DNA of 64,000 bases from Kroppenstedtia guangzhouensis (GTDB lineage Bacteria; Bacillota; Bacilli; Thermoactinomycetales; DSM-45169): positions 1 through 64,000 of the forward strand of contig NZ_BMEX01000009.1 in NCBI RefSeq assembly GCF_014637345.1. The letters are read 5' to 3'. The notes beneath the pieces were generated by a model, which worked only from the letters and a program-made list of their open reading frames with translations, did not search any database and was not told where the DNA came from. How positions within the stretch are numbered: the first letter of the stretch is position 1; every line of letters starts with the position of its first letter. The translations under genes and the position numbers were made by a program. Below, piece after piece: positions 1-8,114 of this stretch.

Positions 1-132
1 AGGGAACGATGGAAGCGGCTTTTGCACGCTTTGCTCGTCCTGTTGTTCGTTGACCTGCCTAAAACAGCCGTCCTCAGCGAGTTGATCGAACTCCTGAGGA
101 CGGCCGTCACCAACCTGTGGCCCGGCAGATAA
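1..132 (+). CDS. C-terminal end of a truncated, unidentified protein
   Basis: An open frame enters from the left edge and stops with TAA at 130-132, giving 43 codons. The residues are leucine-rich with a basic start and end in LWPGR. I do not recognise the family; a transposase tail is possible from the setting but not shown. A strong inverted repeat (67-77 with 94-104) lies inside the frame, which is odd for a coding end and may be a terminator-like or element-end structure. Confidence 0.35.
   Translation, partial: RERWKRLLHALLVLLFVDLPKTAVLSELIELLRTAVTNLWPGR
67..104. repeat. Perfect 11-bp inverted repeat
   Basis: Arms GCCGTCCTCAG (67-77) and CTGAGGACGGC (94-104) are perfectly complementary, and a further 5-bp GAGTT/AACTC pairing lies within the loop. 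It would form a very stable hairpin in RNA. No T-run follows, so it is not a standard terminator. Confidence 0.6.
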
Positions 133-207
133 CGCCAAATACTGTTCCGGGTTCACAGAGAAACCTGGGCGGATCGGCCGCCGCGGTGGTCGACCGATTG
201 CCCCGAA

Positions 208-233
208 GGTGGAGGAGTTGCACCTCCTCCACC
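208..233. repeat. Perfect 10-bp hairpin
   Basis: GGTGGAGGAG (208-217) and CTCCTCCACC (224-233) flank a 6-nt loop. No downstream T-run is present; it may be an element end or a weak terminator for the truncated frame upstream. Confidence 0.5.
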
Positions 234-467
234 CCCATTATATCGGGTGGAAATTGGAAAATCAATCGGGGAACACATTAAATACGTGGCCCCAAAAGGA
301 AAAATTTAAACCACGTAGAATTATATTTTGTAGTCGAAGTGGCGTTAAGCTCTTTAAAAGATGATCTGGTATGCTGTGGAGAAAATATTGCATTTTGACG
401 CATGGCATCCCGGATGATGGCTTGATAGCCGTGGACATCATATTTTATCTGTTTGGAGGTATCTTTA

Positions 468-779
468 TTGTCAGCTGCACGAATCATGAAGTGGGTATCC
501 GGTGGCTTTGAGGCTTTGTTGGGGATTCCTGTGCTCGGGGGGATCTTGGTGATCGGAAGCGGTTACTACGCTCTTGTGGTGATGTTATTGCTTCATATTG
601 CCACCTTGGTCGTCTCCGCCAGTGGTGGAGCCCCCAAACACGGAAGTATCTTGGGAATCGTCACCTCCTGTGTGGCTTGGATTCCCTTTGTGGGAATGAT
701 CATGCATATTATTACTGCTGTCATCCTGATGGTGGATGCCGCCAAGAAAGAGAAGACAGTTATTGACGTTACTTCGTGA
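468..779 (+). CDS. Small integral membrane protein, function unknown
   Basis: The 103-residue product has two long hydrophobic blocks, about residues 15-50 and 60-93, that could span the membrane three or four times, and a short charged cytoplasmic-type tail (KKEK) near the end. I chose the TTG at 468 because GGAGGT at 455-460 sits 7 nt before it; a TTG at 453 overlaps that ribosome site. It is monocistronic and ends before the terminator at 920-947. I do not recognise the family. Confidence 0.6.
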   Translation: MSAARIMKWVSGGFEALLGIPVLGGILVIGSGYYALVVMLLLHIATLVVSASGGAPKHGSILGIVTSCVAWIPFVGMIMHIITAVILMVDAAKKEKTVIDVTS

Positions 780-919
780 TAACCGGTAAGTTGTGAAATT
801 AGAGATAGACTCACTTCTCTTTCACAACATCCAAACAAAATTTTGTTGCGCCCAAGCCTCCCCTTACCAGCGGGAGGTTTGTCGTTTTACTTGTATTACA
901 AATAAAAGATTGAGACGAA

Positions 920-947
920 AAAAAGCCGGAAATTTTCCCGGCTTTTT
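920..947 (+). terminator. Rho-independent terminator
   Basis: AAAAAGCCGG (920-929) pairs with CCGGCTTTTT (938-947) around an 8-nt loop. The A-run and T-run make it bidirectional. Confidence 0.85.
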
Positions 948-1243
948 AGTATAAATACAAAAGAGCCTACCGCCTTAAAAAGCTGTGGAACGAAGACCAA
1001 TTCGACACCAAAGCTTTTATCCAGAACCGGTGGCCAAATTTACTTTATAATCGTTTATACTGCGACACAAGAAGAACATCACTTCAAGATTGTTGTTTTT
1101 CAACAGGCAAAGCCTTACAATTCAAAGTAAGTGGTTCGATTTTTATTTTTTGATTTGATTCAATTGCTGAGATGTCAAACATTCCTCCAAATGGGCTGTT
1201 TGGTCGGAATTTGGGGGTTTTGTGGAGGTTTTATCGGGGGGGG

Positions 1244-2989
1244 ATGGTTTTGGAGAGGGAACAGCCCATTGAGCAACGGACGGATGATGAGACCGAAGAG
1301 GCAGTCCGTTCCATTTTTAATGGGATCGGCCTGATCCTGTTCATTTTTTTTGGATTCATTCCTTTGATGATTGCCTTGATTTTAACGGTGCTCGGCACGT
1401 ATTATCGATGGAAGGCTCGATGGTTGACCCTCAGTGGTTTATTGTTAAGCGCGGTGCTGGGGGTCTTCGGCTTTTTTGGGAATTACGTAAGGGAATTTAT
1501 CCAATTGTTGAAAATAATGGTGGATGGATTTTCAACGGGAAATCCTTCAGGGGTCATCGTGGACGGGCTTCTCTCCAGTGTTCCTCGGATGCTTCCCGCC
1601 TCTTTCGGTGTCGGAATTTTGTTGGCCGGAATCGGAATATGGCTGGTGCAGAGGCGACCGGAGCTGTTGCGACTTCCGGTGAAAGAACCCGTGATGGTGG
1701 AGAAGACTGTGTCCGGGCGAAAGCTGGAACGGTTGCCGGCAGTGGAGAATGGAGTGGCGATTGGAGTGGGGGAAGAGGGAAAACCCGTGATTCTGAAGGA
1801 TGAAGAATTGAATATGCACACGTTAATTTGTGGGGCGACGGGTGCCGGGAAGACAAATACTTTGCTCGTTATATTGGAAAGTGCCATCCGTCGTGGAAAA
1901 CCGGTCATCGTGGTGGATGGGAAAGGGGATTCCAGATTTTTTTATTCCGTGCGGAAGATGGCAGAAGCCTCCGGCAGAGTCTTTCAAGGATTCACCTACA
2001 AAGGGAGTACCCATTACAATCCCTTACGTCATGGTGTACCCACCGAATTGAAGGACAAGCTGATGGGCTTTGAAGAATGGTCCGAGCCCTACTATAAGCG
2101 GGGAGCGGAACGGTATCTCCAGACAGTGTTCCGGGTGTTGCAGCTGGCTGGAGAACGGTCGGATTTGCACAAGGTGGCTGAGTTGTTGGAAACCCGCAAC
2201 TTGATGAAGAAAGTGAAACGACTGGATGAAGTTCACAAAAGGGAAGCCGACCGGATTAAACAATATATCAACGGATTGGATGCCGGACACAGAAATGCCA
2301 TCGAAGGCTTGAAAGACCGTCTGGCCCTGCTGACAGAGAGTGATGTCGGCCCCTTGTTTGAAGATCAAGGGGATGATGTAATCGACTTGCTGGAAGCAGT
2401 CCGGGAAAAGCGAGTGGTGATGCTTTCTCTTTCCGGACTCAGCTATTCTTCCTTTACTCCGGCATTGGGCGCCATGGTGGTGGAAGATTTGAAGACCGTC
2501 GCAGCCGCCCTTGGAGAGGAAGGGAGTGGTGAGAGAGAGTACATATATATAGTGCTGGATGAGTTTAATCTGTTTGCCGGAGTCCAAGTGGTGAATCTGA
2601 TCAATAAGAGCCGGTCAGCTGGTTTTTGTTGCCTGATTGCAACGCAGGAATTGGCTGATTTGGCGGCCGCCGGCGGTGAAGAATTGGTGGCCCAAGTGGT
2701 GGGGAATACCAATGTGAAGATTATCCACCGGCAGGATGTTCCCCAATCTGCCGAATATATGTCCAGTGTGGTGGGGACTCGGTGGATCAACAAGAAAACT
2801 TTGCAAACGGAGGAGTCTCTCATCGGTAGACGGCCGACAAGATTGGGAACCGTGCAGCAAAGTGAAGAAGAAGTGATCCACCCGAACATACTGAAACAGC
2901 TTCGCCAGGGTCAGGCCGTAGTGGTAAAAAAAGTACCGGAGTTGGCGGTGGACAAGACTTTTATTCGCCCGGCAAAAGGAAACATATGA
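1244..2989 (+). CDS. FtsK/VirD4-like membrane-anchored ATPase (conjugation coupling type)
   Basis: The protein is a P-loop motor of the HerA/FtsK-VirD4 superfamily, the kind that pumps DNA at the membrane in conjugation. Three hydrophobic segments occupy the N-terminal quarter, followed by a cytoplasmic ATPase with Walker A GATGAGKT (about residue 197 from this start) and a Walker B YIYIVLDEF near residue 430. Start choice is uncertain: ATG 1244 follows a GGAGGT (1224-1229) and a G-run, while an in-frame ATG at 1172 has a poor ribosome site and would add 24 residues. No relaxase or pilus genes are nearby, so it is an orphan; it could be a relic of an integrated element or serve another DNA-handling role. 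Confidence 0.72.
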   Translation: MVLEREQPIEQRTDDETEEAVRSIFNGIGLILFIFFGFIPLMIALILTVLGTYYRWKARWLTLSGLLLSAVLGVFGFFGNYVREFIQLLKIMVDGFSTGNPSGVIVDGLLSSVPRMLPASFGVGILLAGIGIWLVQRRPELLRLPVKEPVMVEKTVSGRKLERLPAVENGVAIGVGEEGKPVILKDEELNMHTLICGATGAGKTNTLLVILESAIRRGKPVIVVDGKGDSRFFYSVRKMAEASGRVFQGFTYKGSTHYNPLRHGVPTELKDKLMGFEEWSEPYYKRGAERYLQTVFRVLQLAGERSDLHKVAELLETRNLMKKVKRLDEVHKREADRIKQYINGLDAGHRNAIEGLKDRLALLTESDVGPLFEDQGDDVIDLLEAVREKRVVMLSLSGLSYSSFTPALGAMVVEDLKTVAAALGEEGSGEREYIYIVLDEFNLFAGVQVVNLINKSRSAGFCCLIATQELADLAAAGGEELVAQVVGNTNVKIIHRQDVPQSAEYMSSVVGTRWINKKTLQTEESLIGRRPTRLGTVQQSEEEVIHPNILKQLRQGQAVVVKKVPELAVDKTFIRPAKGNI

Positions 2990-3110
2990 TCATTGTACAC
3001 AGGTAAGAAAACTTGCCGATTCCAGTCCCTGGGAGCGGTGAGTTGGTGAAGAGGGCGGGGAATCATTCCCCGGGAAATTTACTGAAATTCGTGAAGGAGT
3101 CGGAAAGGTT

Positions 3111-4505
3111 ATGTTGAAACCAAAGCCCCCGGTCCAGCCGGGTGAACGGATCACACTTCCCATCACGGGCCAGAGCCATACCGGGGACGGGGTGGGAAAA
3201 TACAAGGGATTCACCGTCTTTGTTCCCCTGGCGATCGCCGGGGAGCAGGTGGCCGCCCGGGTGAGCCGGGTGAAGAAGACCTACGCCCACGCCCGGTTGG
3301 AGGAGGTGATCCAGGTGAGCCCCCACCGGGTGGACCCCCTCTGTCCTGTTTTTGCTCAGTGTGGCGGTTGCCAACTGCAACATATCGCCTATCCCGCCCA
3401 GCTGGAATCCAAAAGGCGGCAGGTGGTGGACGCTTTTGCCCGGATCGGGGGGCTGGAGGAGGTAACGATCCTCCCGGTCCTTGGCATGGAGGAACCCTGG
3501 AGTTATCGAAACAAAGCCCAGGTTCCCGTCGGCGGAGGGAAAGGGAAGGTCGAGGCGGGCTTTTACGCCGCCGGCTCCCACCAGATCATCCCCTTTGACC
3601 GCTGCCTGATCCAACAGCCGGAAAATGACCGGACCATCCAACAGGTGAAAGAGTGGATCCGGGAACTGGACATTCGTCCCTATGACGAGAAAAAACATCG
3701 GGGATGCCTGCGTCATGTCATGGTTCGGACCGGCATTCACACCCAAGAGGTCATGGTGGTCCTGGTCACCAACGGGCCGGAACTCCCCCACCGGAAGCAA
3801 CTGGTGGCCGGCTTGCGGGAGCGGGTTCCGGGATTGACCTCCCTGATCCAAAATATCCAACCTCACCGGACCAACGTCGTCCTGGGCAAAGAGAGCCGGG
3901 TCCTCTGGGGAGAGCCGGTGATCCATGACTGGATCGGCCACGTCCGCTTTGCCATCTCACCCCATTCTTTTTTCCAGGTGAACCCGGTGCAGACCGAGGT
4001 GCTGTACGAGCAGGTGCGCCGTTTGGCGGCTCTGACAGGTGAAGAGACTGTCATCGATGCCTACTGCGGCATTGGCACCATCGGCCTCTATCTCGCAAAA
4101 GATGTCGCCCGGGTGCTCGGTGTCGAGTCGGTCCCCCAGGCGGTGGAAGATGCCCGCCACAATGCGGAGCTGAACGGAATCGCCCACGCTTCATTTGAAG
4201 CAGGTCCCGCCGAGGAAGTGATGCCCCGCTGGGCACGGGAAGGCATCCGGCCCGATGTGATCATCGTTGACCCGCCCCGCAAAGGTTGCGCCCCCGAACT
4301 TTTGGACGCCGCTGTCCGGATGTCCCCGGACCGCCTCGTCTACGTCTCCTGCAACCCCGCCACCCTGGCGAGGGATGCCGCATACCTGAAAGAGCGGGGC
4401 TACACCAACCGCCAGGTCCAACCCGTCGACATGTTCCCCCACACCAGCCACGTTGAGTGTGTGACGGTGTTTCGGAGGGAGTGGGGGGAGAATCGAGAGG
4501 TGTGA
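3111..4505 (+). CDS. rlmD: 23S rRNA (uracil-C5)-methyltransferase, RlmD/RumA family
   Basis: This SAM-dependent enzyme methylates C5 of uridines in 23S rRNA (U1939 in E. coli; the B. subtilis homologue also treats U747). The 464 residues show an N-terminal TRAM RNA-binding domain (about 10-66), a cysteine cluster CX5CX2C at 78, 84 and 87 with a later Cys in FDRC for an iron-sulfur cluster, the SAM-binding motif DAYCGIGTIG (about 315), DPPRKG (about 385) and the catalytic-cysteine motif VSCNPAT (about 412). Length is normal for the family. ATG 3111 is preceded by GAAGGAG. It stands alone. Confidence 0.93.
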   Translation: MLKPKPPVQPGERITLPITGQSHTGDGVGKYKGFTVFVPLAIAGEQVAARVSRVKKTYAHARLEEVIQVSPHRVDPLCPVFAQCGGCQLQHIAYPAQLESKRRQVVDAFARIGGLEEVTILPVLGMEEPWSYRNKAQVPVGGGKGKVEAGFYAAGSHQIIPFDRCLIQQPENDRTIQQVKEWIRELDIRPYDEKKHRGCLRHVMVRTGIHTQEVMVVLVTNGPELPHRKQLVAGLRERVPGLTSLIQNIQPHRTNVVLGKESRVLWGEPVIHDWIGHVRFAISPHSFFQVNPVQTEVLYEQVRRLAALTGEETVIDAYCGIGTIGLYLAKDVARVLGVESVPQAVEDARHNAELNGIAHASFEAGPAEEVMPRWAREGIRPDVIIVDPPRKGCAPELLDAAVRMSPDRLVYVSCNPATLARDAAYLKERGYTNRQVQPVDMFPHTSHVECVTVFRREWGENREV

Positions 4506-4599
4506 CGGGGAAACCCTCGCATGTGCTCCATCCGCCCTGCAGGATCTTTGGATCTGTACACGTGGAGGATGGTATGGTAAGATACGGGTAAGAATGAAG

Positions 4600-4722
4600 A
4601 AAGGCGGGTGCCGTTTACACCCGCCAGACGCGCAATCCGCTTCGGCTGATTGTGGGTTGCAAACCCAAGTTTTCTATAAAGTAATCCGCTTAGGTTGCTG
4701 GCCCGGGGCGGATTACTTTTTT
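4600..4722 (+). ncRNA. Candidate hairpin-rich RNA antisense to the 29-residue peptide gene
   Basis: On the + strand four hairpins follow one another: GGCGGGTG/CACCCGCC (from about 4603), CGCAATC/GATTGTG (4631-4653), TGGGTT/AACCCA (about 4653-4667), and a 12-bp stem (4678-4689 with 4708-4719) ending in a T-run. The last is a good terminator and overlaps the 3' end of the convergent small peptide gene (4713-4802, minus), as antisense RNAs do in TxpA/RatA-type toxin-antitoxin pairs. A clear promoter was not found. On the minus strand the first hairpin followed by TTTCTT can instead terminate the peptide mRNA. Confidence 0.4.
4678..4722 (+). terminator. Rho-independent terminator (both directions possible)
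   Basis: AAAGTAATCCGC (4678-4689) pairs perfectly with GCGGATTACTTT (4708-4719) followed by more T. The stop codon of the minus-strand peptide gene lies inside the right arm. Confidence 0.75.
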
Positions 4723-4802
4723 CGTGAGGAACCAATCTGGTAGGCATAGTAACCCACCGTGACAACCAACATGACCAGCATTATGGTTGCTTCCTGGCTC
4801 AT
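4713..4802 (-). CDS. 29-residue single-span membrane peptide, possible type I toxin
   Basis: A short gene with an unusually good ribosome site: AAGGAGGTGATC (minus strand, 4807-4818) lies 4-5 nt before the ATG at 4802. The peptide starts MSQEATIMLVMLVV, has one hydrophobic span (about residues 6-22) and a basic tail SSRKK. Size, span and tail are like holin-like/TxpA small toxins, but there is no family signature I can point to. The minus strand shows TATGAT at 4890-4895 as a possible -10 box. It converges on a hairpin-rich + strand RNA candidate. It could instead be a small regulatory membrane protein. Confidence 0.6.
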   Translation of the reverse strand: MSQEATIMLVMLVVTVGYYAYQIGSSRKK

Positions 4803-4954
4803 CCCGATCACCTCCTTCCCCGTACCTCGGTACAGTTCCGGAGGGTTTGTAACCCGCCTCAGCCTCGGAGGACTACGCATCCCCATCCTATCATACTTTT
4901 GCTTCTTGATGGTAGACTTGTACGCGAATTGTGAAGATTGCGGTTTCCATATGT

Positions 4955-4991
4955 AAAAGCAACCTGCCACCCCAATGTGCAGGTTGCTTTT
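4955..4991 (-). terminator. Rho-independent terminator for the exporter gene
   Basis: AAAAGCAACCTGC (4955-4967) and GCAGGTTGCTTTT (4979-4991) form a perfect 13-bp stem just downstream of the minus-strand exporter gene; it also has a T-run on the + strand. Confidence 0.85.
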
Positions 4992-5018
4992 CTCCTGTCG
5001 CAACAGGTAGGTCAGGGT

Positions 5019-5936
5019 TTATTCCGCCGTCATCGGCTCCGGCTCCTTCTCCTGAGAAATGAGGGCGATTCCGGTCAGGACGGCCAGGATGCCCAGCCCG
5101 TGGATCCAGGTGACGGGCTCGCCCAGCAACAAGGCGGAGAGGAGGACGGCGCTGACCGGCATCAGCCCGGTCATCAGTCCTGCCGAACTGGCCGGCAGCC
5201 GGGAAACTCCGGCATACATCAACAAAAAGCCGACAACGGTGACGATCAGGGCATTGTAGAGAATGAGGGCCCATCCTTCCCAGGGAACGGCAGCCCAGTC
5301 AAAGTGACGAAGCTCTTCCAACGTCCCCGGCAGAAACAACAGAACCCCATACAGACTGACCAGGGTGGAGACATAGAGGGGGGAGACATGGTTCGTCGAT
5401 TTTTTCCCCAGAGTGATAAAAAATCCTTCACTGATCACCGCCGCCAGCACCAACAGATTGCCCCACAGGGACATCGTCCCCTGGCCATCCCCTCCGGCAG
5501 CCCCCGGAACCTGAATCACTCCCGTTCCCAGCACCACGAACAAAATCCCCACCCAGCGGATCCATCCCGGCCGCTCCCGCAGCAGCAGGAAGGAGAGAAG
5601 CCCCACCGCCGCCGGAGTGAAGCTGGTGATAATCCCACTCTCCACCCCGGTGGTCCAGCGAACCCCATACATCAGGCACAGATTGAACAGATAAGTGCCA
5701 AAGAAGGCTTGCCAGAACAAGAGGCTCAGGTGGGGTCGATTGCGGCGAAAATGAAACCCGCCCTCCCTCTGATACAACAGCAGGATCAAAACAGCGGCGG
5801 CCACGATAAACCGCAACTCCGACGCCAAATGAGGCGGGATCCGATCCACCGTCATCTTGCTGGCTGTCACCAGACTCCCCACAATCGCCATCGCCGAGCC
5901 CATCTGAATATAAGCGATCATACGATCTTTGGACAT
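5019..5936 (-). CDS. EamA/DMT-family metabolite exporter
   Basis: The 305-residue protein is a drug/metabolite transporter of the EamA type, with about ten membrane spans in two repeated halves (roughly residues 10-150 and 160-295) and a short acidic tail. Such proteins export amino acids or other small metabolites; the substrate cannot be read from sequence. The ATG at 5936 was chosen because GGGAGG lies just upstream (minus strand); a longer frame to 5984 has no ribosome site. It is a single-gene unit ended by the hairpin at 4955-4991. Confidence 0.88.
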   Translation of the reverse strand: MSKDRMIAYIQMGSAMAIVGSLVTASKMTVDRIPPHLASELRFIVAAAVLILLLYQREGGFHFRRNRPHLSLLFWQAFFGTYLFNLCLMYGVRWTTGVESGIITSFTPAAVGLLSFLLLRERPGWIRWVGILFVVLGTGVIQVPGAAGGDGQGTMSLWGNLLVLAAVISEGFFITLGKKSTNHVSPLYVSTLVSLYGVLLFLPGTLEELRHFDWAAVPWEGWALILYNALIVTVVGFLLMYAGVSRLPASSAGLMTGLMPVSAVLLSALLLGEPVTWIHGLGILAVLTGIALISQEKEPEPMTAE

Positions 5937-6263
5937 CCCAAAACCTCCCGTCCGATACGAGGTATGATTAGTACCAATATACACAATTGTCGGTGGGGGT
6001 GGGGAGTGACTCGTCGCTGTCGCAAAGCCTGGGATTTATCTGGGCTTGATTGATCTTGTAAGTAAAGCGATAGCTGACCCCGGGCATTTGAAGTCGATGG
6101 AAGACTTGCCCTCGCTCGGCTTGTTCATCCGCTTCAAATGAACGAGATCATCTGTGGCGAGATATTGGACATTTGATATGACGTATTTATCCCAAAGGTC
6201 TTATTACTAAATTGCAATCTAATAAAGTATACTCGAACCAACCTTTTCCAAGGAGGGTTGGTT
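5937..6263. other. Intergenic stretch between divergent genes
   Basis: It must hold the promoters of the exporter (minus) and the toxin lipoprotein (plus); TATACT near 6224 is a candidate -10 for the latter. The minus strand of about 6050-6135 reads as an uninterrupted, protein-like frame (including FEADEQAERGQ), possibly a remnant of a gene I cannot name. Confidence 0.35.
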
Positions 6264-8114
6264 TTGCGCTATCGCTTTATCTTTCTGACGTCCTTGATTT
6301 TTATCTTAACAGGTTGCTCGCTTCAGTTGGCAGATGACTGTTTGAAAGCCCCTTCAAAGCCTGTGATTGATACTCCTGTCGAAGTGGATACTCCTACAGA
6401 CGTGGAAGCCCCAACGGATGTAGAAACTCCGACAGATGTAGACACACCCACCCGGATCGAAACTCCTACGGATGTGGATACACCCACACATCTGGAACCG
6501 CCCACCGGCCAGGGGGATTCGGTTTTGTTGGCGTCTTCCGCACCGGTTTTCTTTCACAACCGAGATTGTCTTGATTCCGCTCCTCCGGGGCTGAAATCGC
6601 CAAGGATAGATCCGCCTCCCCCTCCGAAGCTACCCAAGATAGATCCACCAAATCCGATTCAACCACCTAAGCCGATCGAACCACCTAAGCCCATCGAACC
6701 ACCCAAGCCAATCGAACCGCCTAACCCGATCCCGCCCCCGAAGCCGATAGATCCGCCGAAGATTTCACAAGATCCGTCTGACATCTACTTGGCTTCCACG
6801 GCAAGCACAAGATACGCAACTTCTCAAAGTGGAAACCCTTGTCCGGACCACCCGATCGGCACTTCCTACTTCCAATTGGGTTCCATCTTACTTGCCTTCG
6901 TCGTCGCCTTGATCGCCTTCCTTTTAACCATTTGGCTTCCCACTCTGGGACTCTCCGTCCTTATCGGAATGGCCTTCGGGGGCATGGGTGGTTGGTTGGG
7001 TGGCGGATCCGCTTCGGAGATCGCCATGGATGCCGTGTACGGTGGCATCGCGGGGATGGTGGCCCTGGGCGTGTTTGGGGTGACCGTCCGGGTGTTGGGA
7101 CGATTGGCGGTCACTTCTTCCTGGATGGGCCGCTGGTTCCCCCGGTTTGGATCCGGTGCTGCAGCCGGTGCAGGGGATACCGCCACCTTTGATGCTTTGA
7201 AGGAAGGCAAGGTGAACTGGAAAAAAGCCCTCTTCGCCGGGGCCTTGGCCGGTTTGATGGGGATCGGCGGCGGTTGGATCACCGACCACGGGCACAAACT
7301 GAAATCCCTCCTTCCCCAGGCCTTCGAAGTCCGGGTGGTGGAAGCGGACGGCCCTCTGGGGAAATTCGTTCAGTTTGTCCGGGGTGGAAGCAGTACCTCT
7401 GCGTCTTCATCCCAACTCTCCCAAGCAAGAATTCAACTATTAGATAGTATCAACTTCCGAAACCTCAAAGGAACGACGAATGAGGACCGGTTACGACGGG
7501 TCTTTGAGCAACACCAAATCGATTTGGAAGACCTGCCCTATATCCGAAACAAACTGACCCCCCAGCAAAGAGGAGTCCTGGGTGAAGTGTTGATGGAGAG
7601 GCGAATGGCTGCCCTCGGCTATGAACAGCTGCCCACCAAAGTGGGGGGAAACCGGAACAACGGTATCGATGGCTTGTTTATTATGCGAAACGACCGCGGT
7701 GAGATTGAACATATCGTGGTGGTGGAGTCCAAGTGGGACACCTCAAAGTATGGCTGGGCCAATTATTACAACCCGGCTGATCCCGCTTACAATCCTTCTA
7801 CAGCCAAAGGCGGCCCGGCACGACGGGTTCGACAGATGTCCCGGGAGTGGATTGATCAGAAGGCAAGGGAAATGCGCGCCCAATCGGATCCTGCGACTCG
7901 GGAAGCAGGAAGACTTTTGGAAGCGGCTTTAAATGATAACTCGTACAGAGGAATGTATTCTCCAGATGGTCAGCAGATGAGTGACACCATGATTGACACC
8001 AGAGGTTTCAGAGACCGTCGACCGGATCGTGGCCATCATCAGTGGCGGGAGGAATGGACGACAGATCCACAGAATTCAGAGTTGGTCAACCCTCGTGCCC
8101 CACGGGCACCTTAA
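6264..8114 (+). CDS. Lipoprotein-anchored polymorphic toxin with PD-(D/E)XK-like nuclease tip
   Basis: The 616-residue protein starts with a lipoprotein signal peptide whose lipobox is LTGC (Cys18). Next come a seven-residue repeat region of DTPTDVE type (about 36-80), a second proline-rich stalk of PPKPIE hexamers (about 125-165), a glycine-rich hydrophobic region (about 200-330) and a C-terminal domain of about 260 residues. That domain has a Glu in GVLGEVLMERR, GIDGLF, and VVVESKW, the Glu ... Asp ... ExK order of restriction-endonuclease-fold nucleases used as polymorphic-toxin tips. TTG 6264 was chosen because AAGGAGGG ends 6 nt before. The immunity gene starts 25 nt downstream. Nuclease activity and export to neighbours are inferences. 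Confidence 0.75.
   Translation: MRYRFIFLTSLIFILTGCSLQLADDCLKAPSKPVIDTPVEVDTPTDVEAPTDVETPTDVDTPTRIETPTDVDTPTHLEPPTGQGDSVLLASSAPVFFHNRDCLDSAPPGLKSPRIDPPPPPKLPKIDPPNPIQPPKPIEPPKPIEPPKPIEPPNPIPPPKPIDPPKISQDPSDIYLASTASTRYATSQSGNPCPDHPIGTSYFQLGSILLAFVVALIAFLLTIWLPTLGLSVLIGMAFGGMGGWLGGGSASEIAMDAVYGGIAGMVALGVFGVTVRVLGRLAVTSSWMGRWFPRFGSGAAAGAGDTATFDALKEGKVNWKKALFAGALAGLMGIGGGWITDHGHKLKSLLPQAFEVRVVEADGPLGKFVQFVRGGSSTSASSSQLSQARIQLLDSINFRNLKGTTNEDRLRRVFEQHQIDLEDLPYIRNKLTPQQRGVLGEVLMERRMAALGYEQLPTKVGGNRNNGIDGLFIMRNDRGEIEHIVVVESKWDTSKYGWANYYNPADPAYNPSTAKGGPARRVRQMSREWIDQKAREMRAQSDPATREAGRLLEAALNDNSYRGMYSPDGQQMSDTMIDTRGFRDRRPDRGHHQWREEWTTDPQNSELVNPRAPRAP
6369..6506 (+). repeat. Tandem repeat coding DTPTDVE-type heptads
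   Basis: A 21-nt unit, imperfectly repeated about six times, encodes DTPVEV, DTPTDV, APTDV, ETPTDV, DTPTRI and DTPTHL units of the toxin lipoprotein. It probably forms an extended stalk across the wall. Confidence 0.85.
6646..6765 (+). repeat. Tandem repeat coding PPKPIE hexamers
   Basis: An 18-nt unit encodes PPNPIQ, PPKPIE (three times), PPNPIP and PPKPID in the toxin lipoprotein: a rigid proline-rich spacer. Confidence 0.85.

Noticed and set aside
278-487. 69-codon frame on the minus strand
   Set aside because: No ribosome site, overlaps the well-supported start of the membrane protein at 468 and has no recognisable motif.
4938-6053. 371-codon plus-strand frame opposite the EamA exporter
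   Set aside because: Low-complexity, Gln/Arg/Pro-rich product that mirrors the exporter; no start signals.
6369-6765. Regular short repeats that could suggest a CRISPR or satellite
   Set aside because: Units are 18-21 nt, in frame, and code a continuous proline/threonine-rich stalk without spacers.
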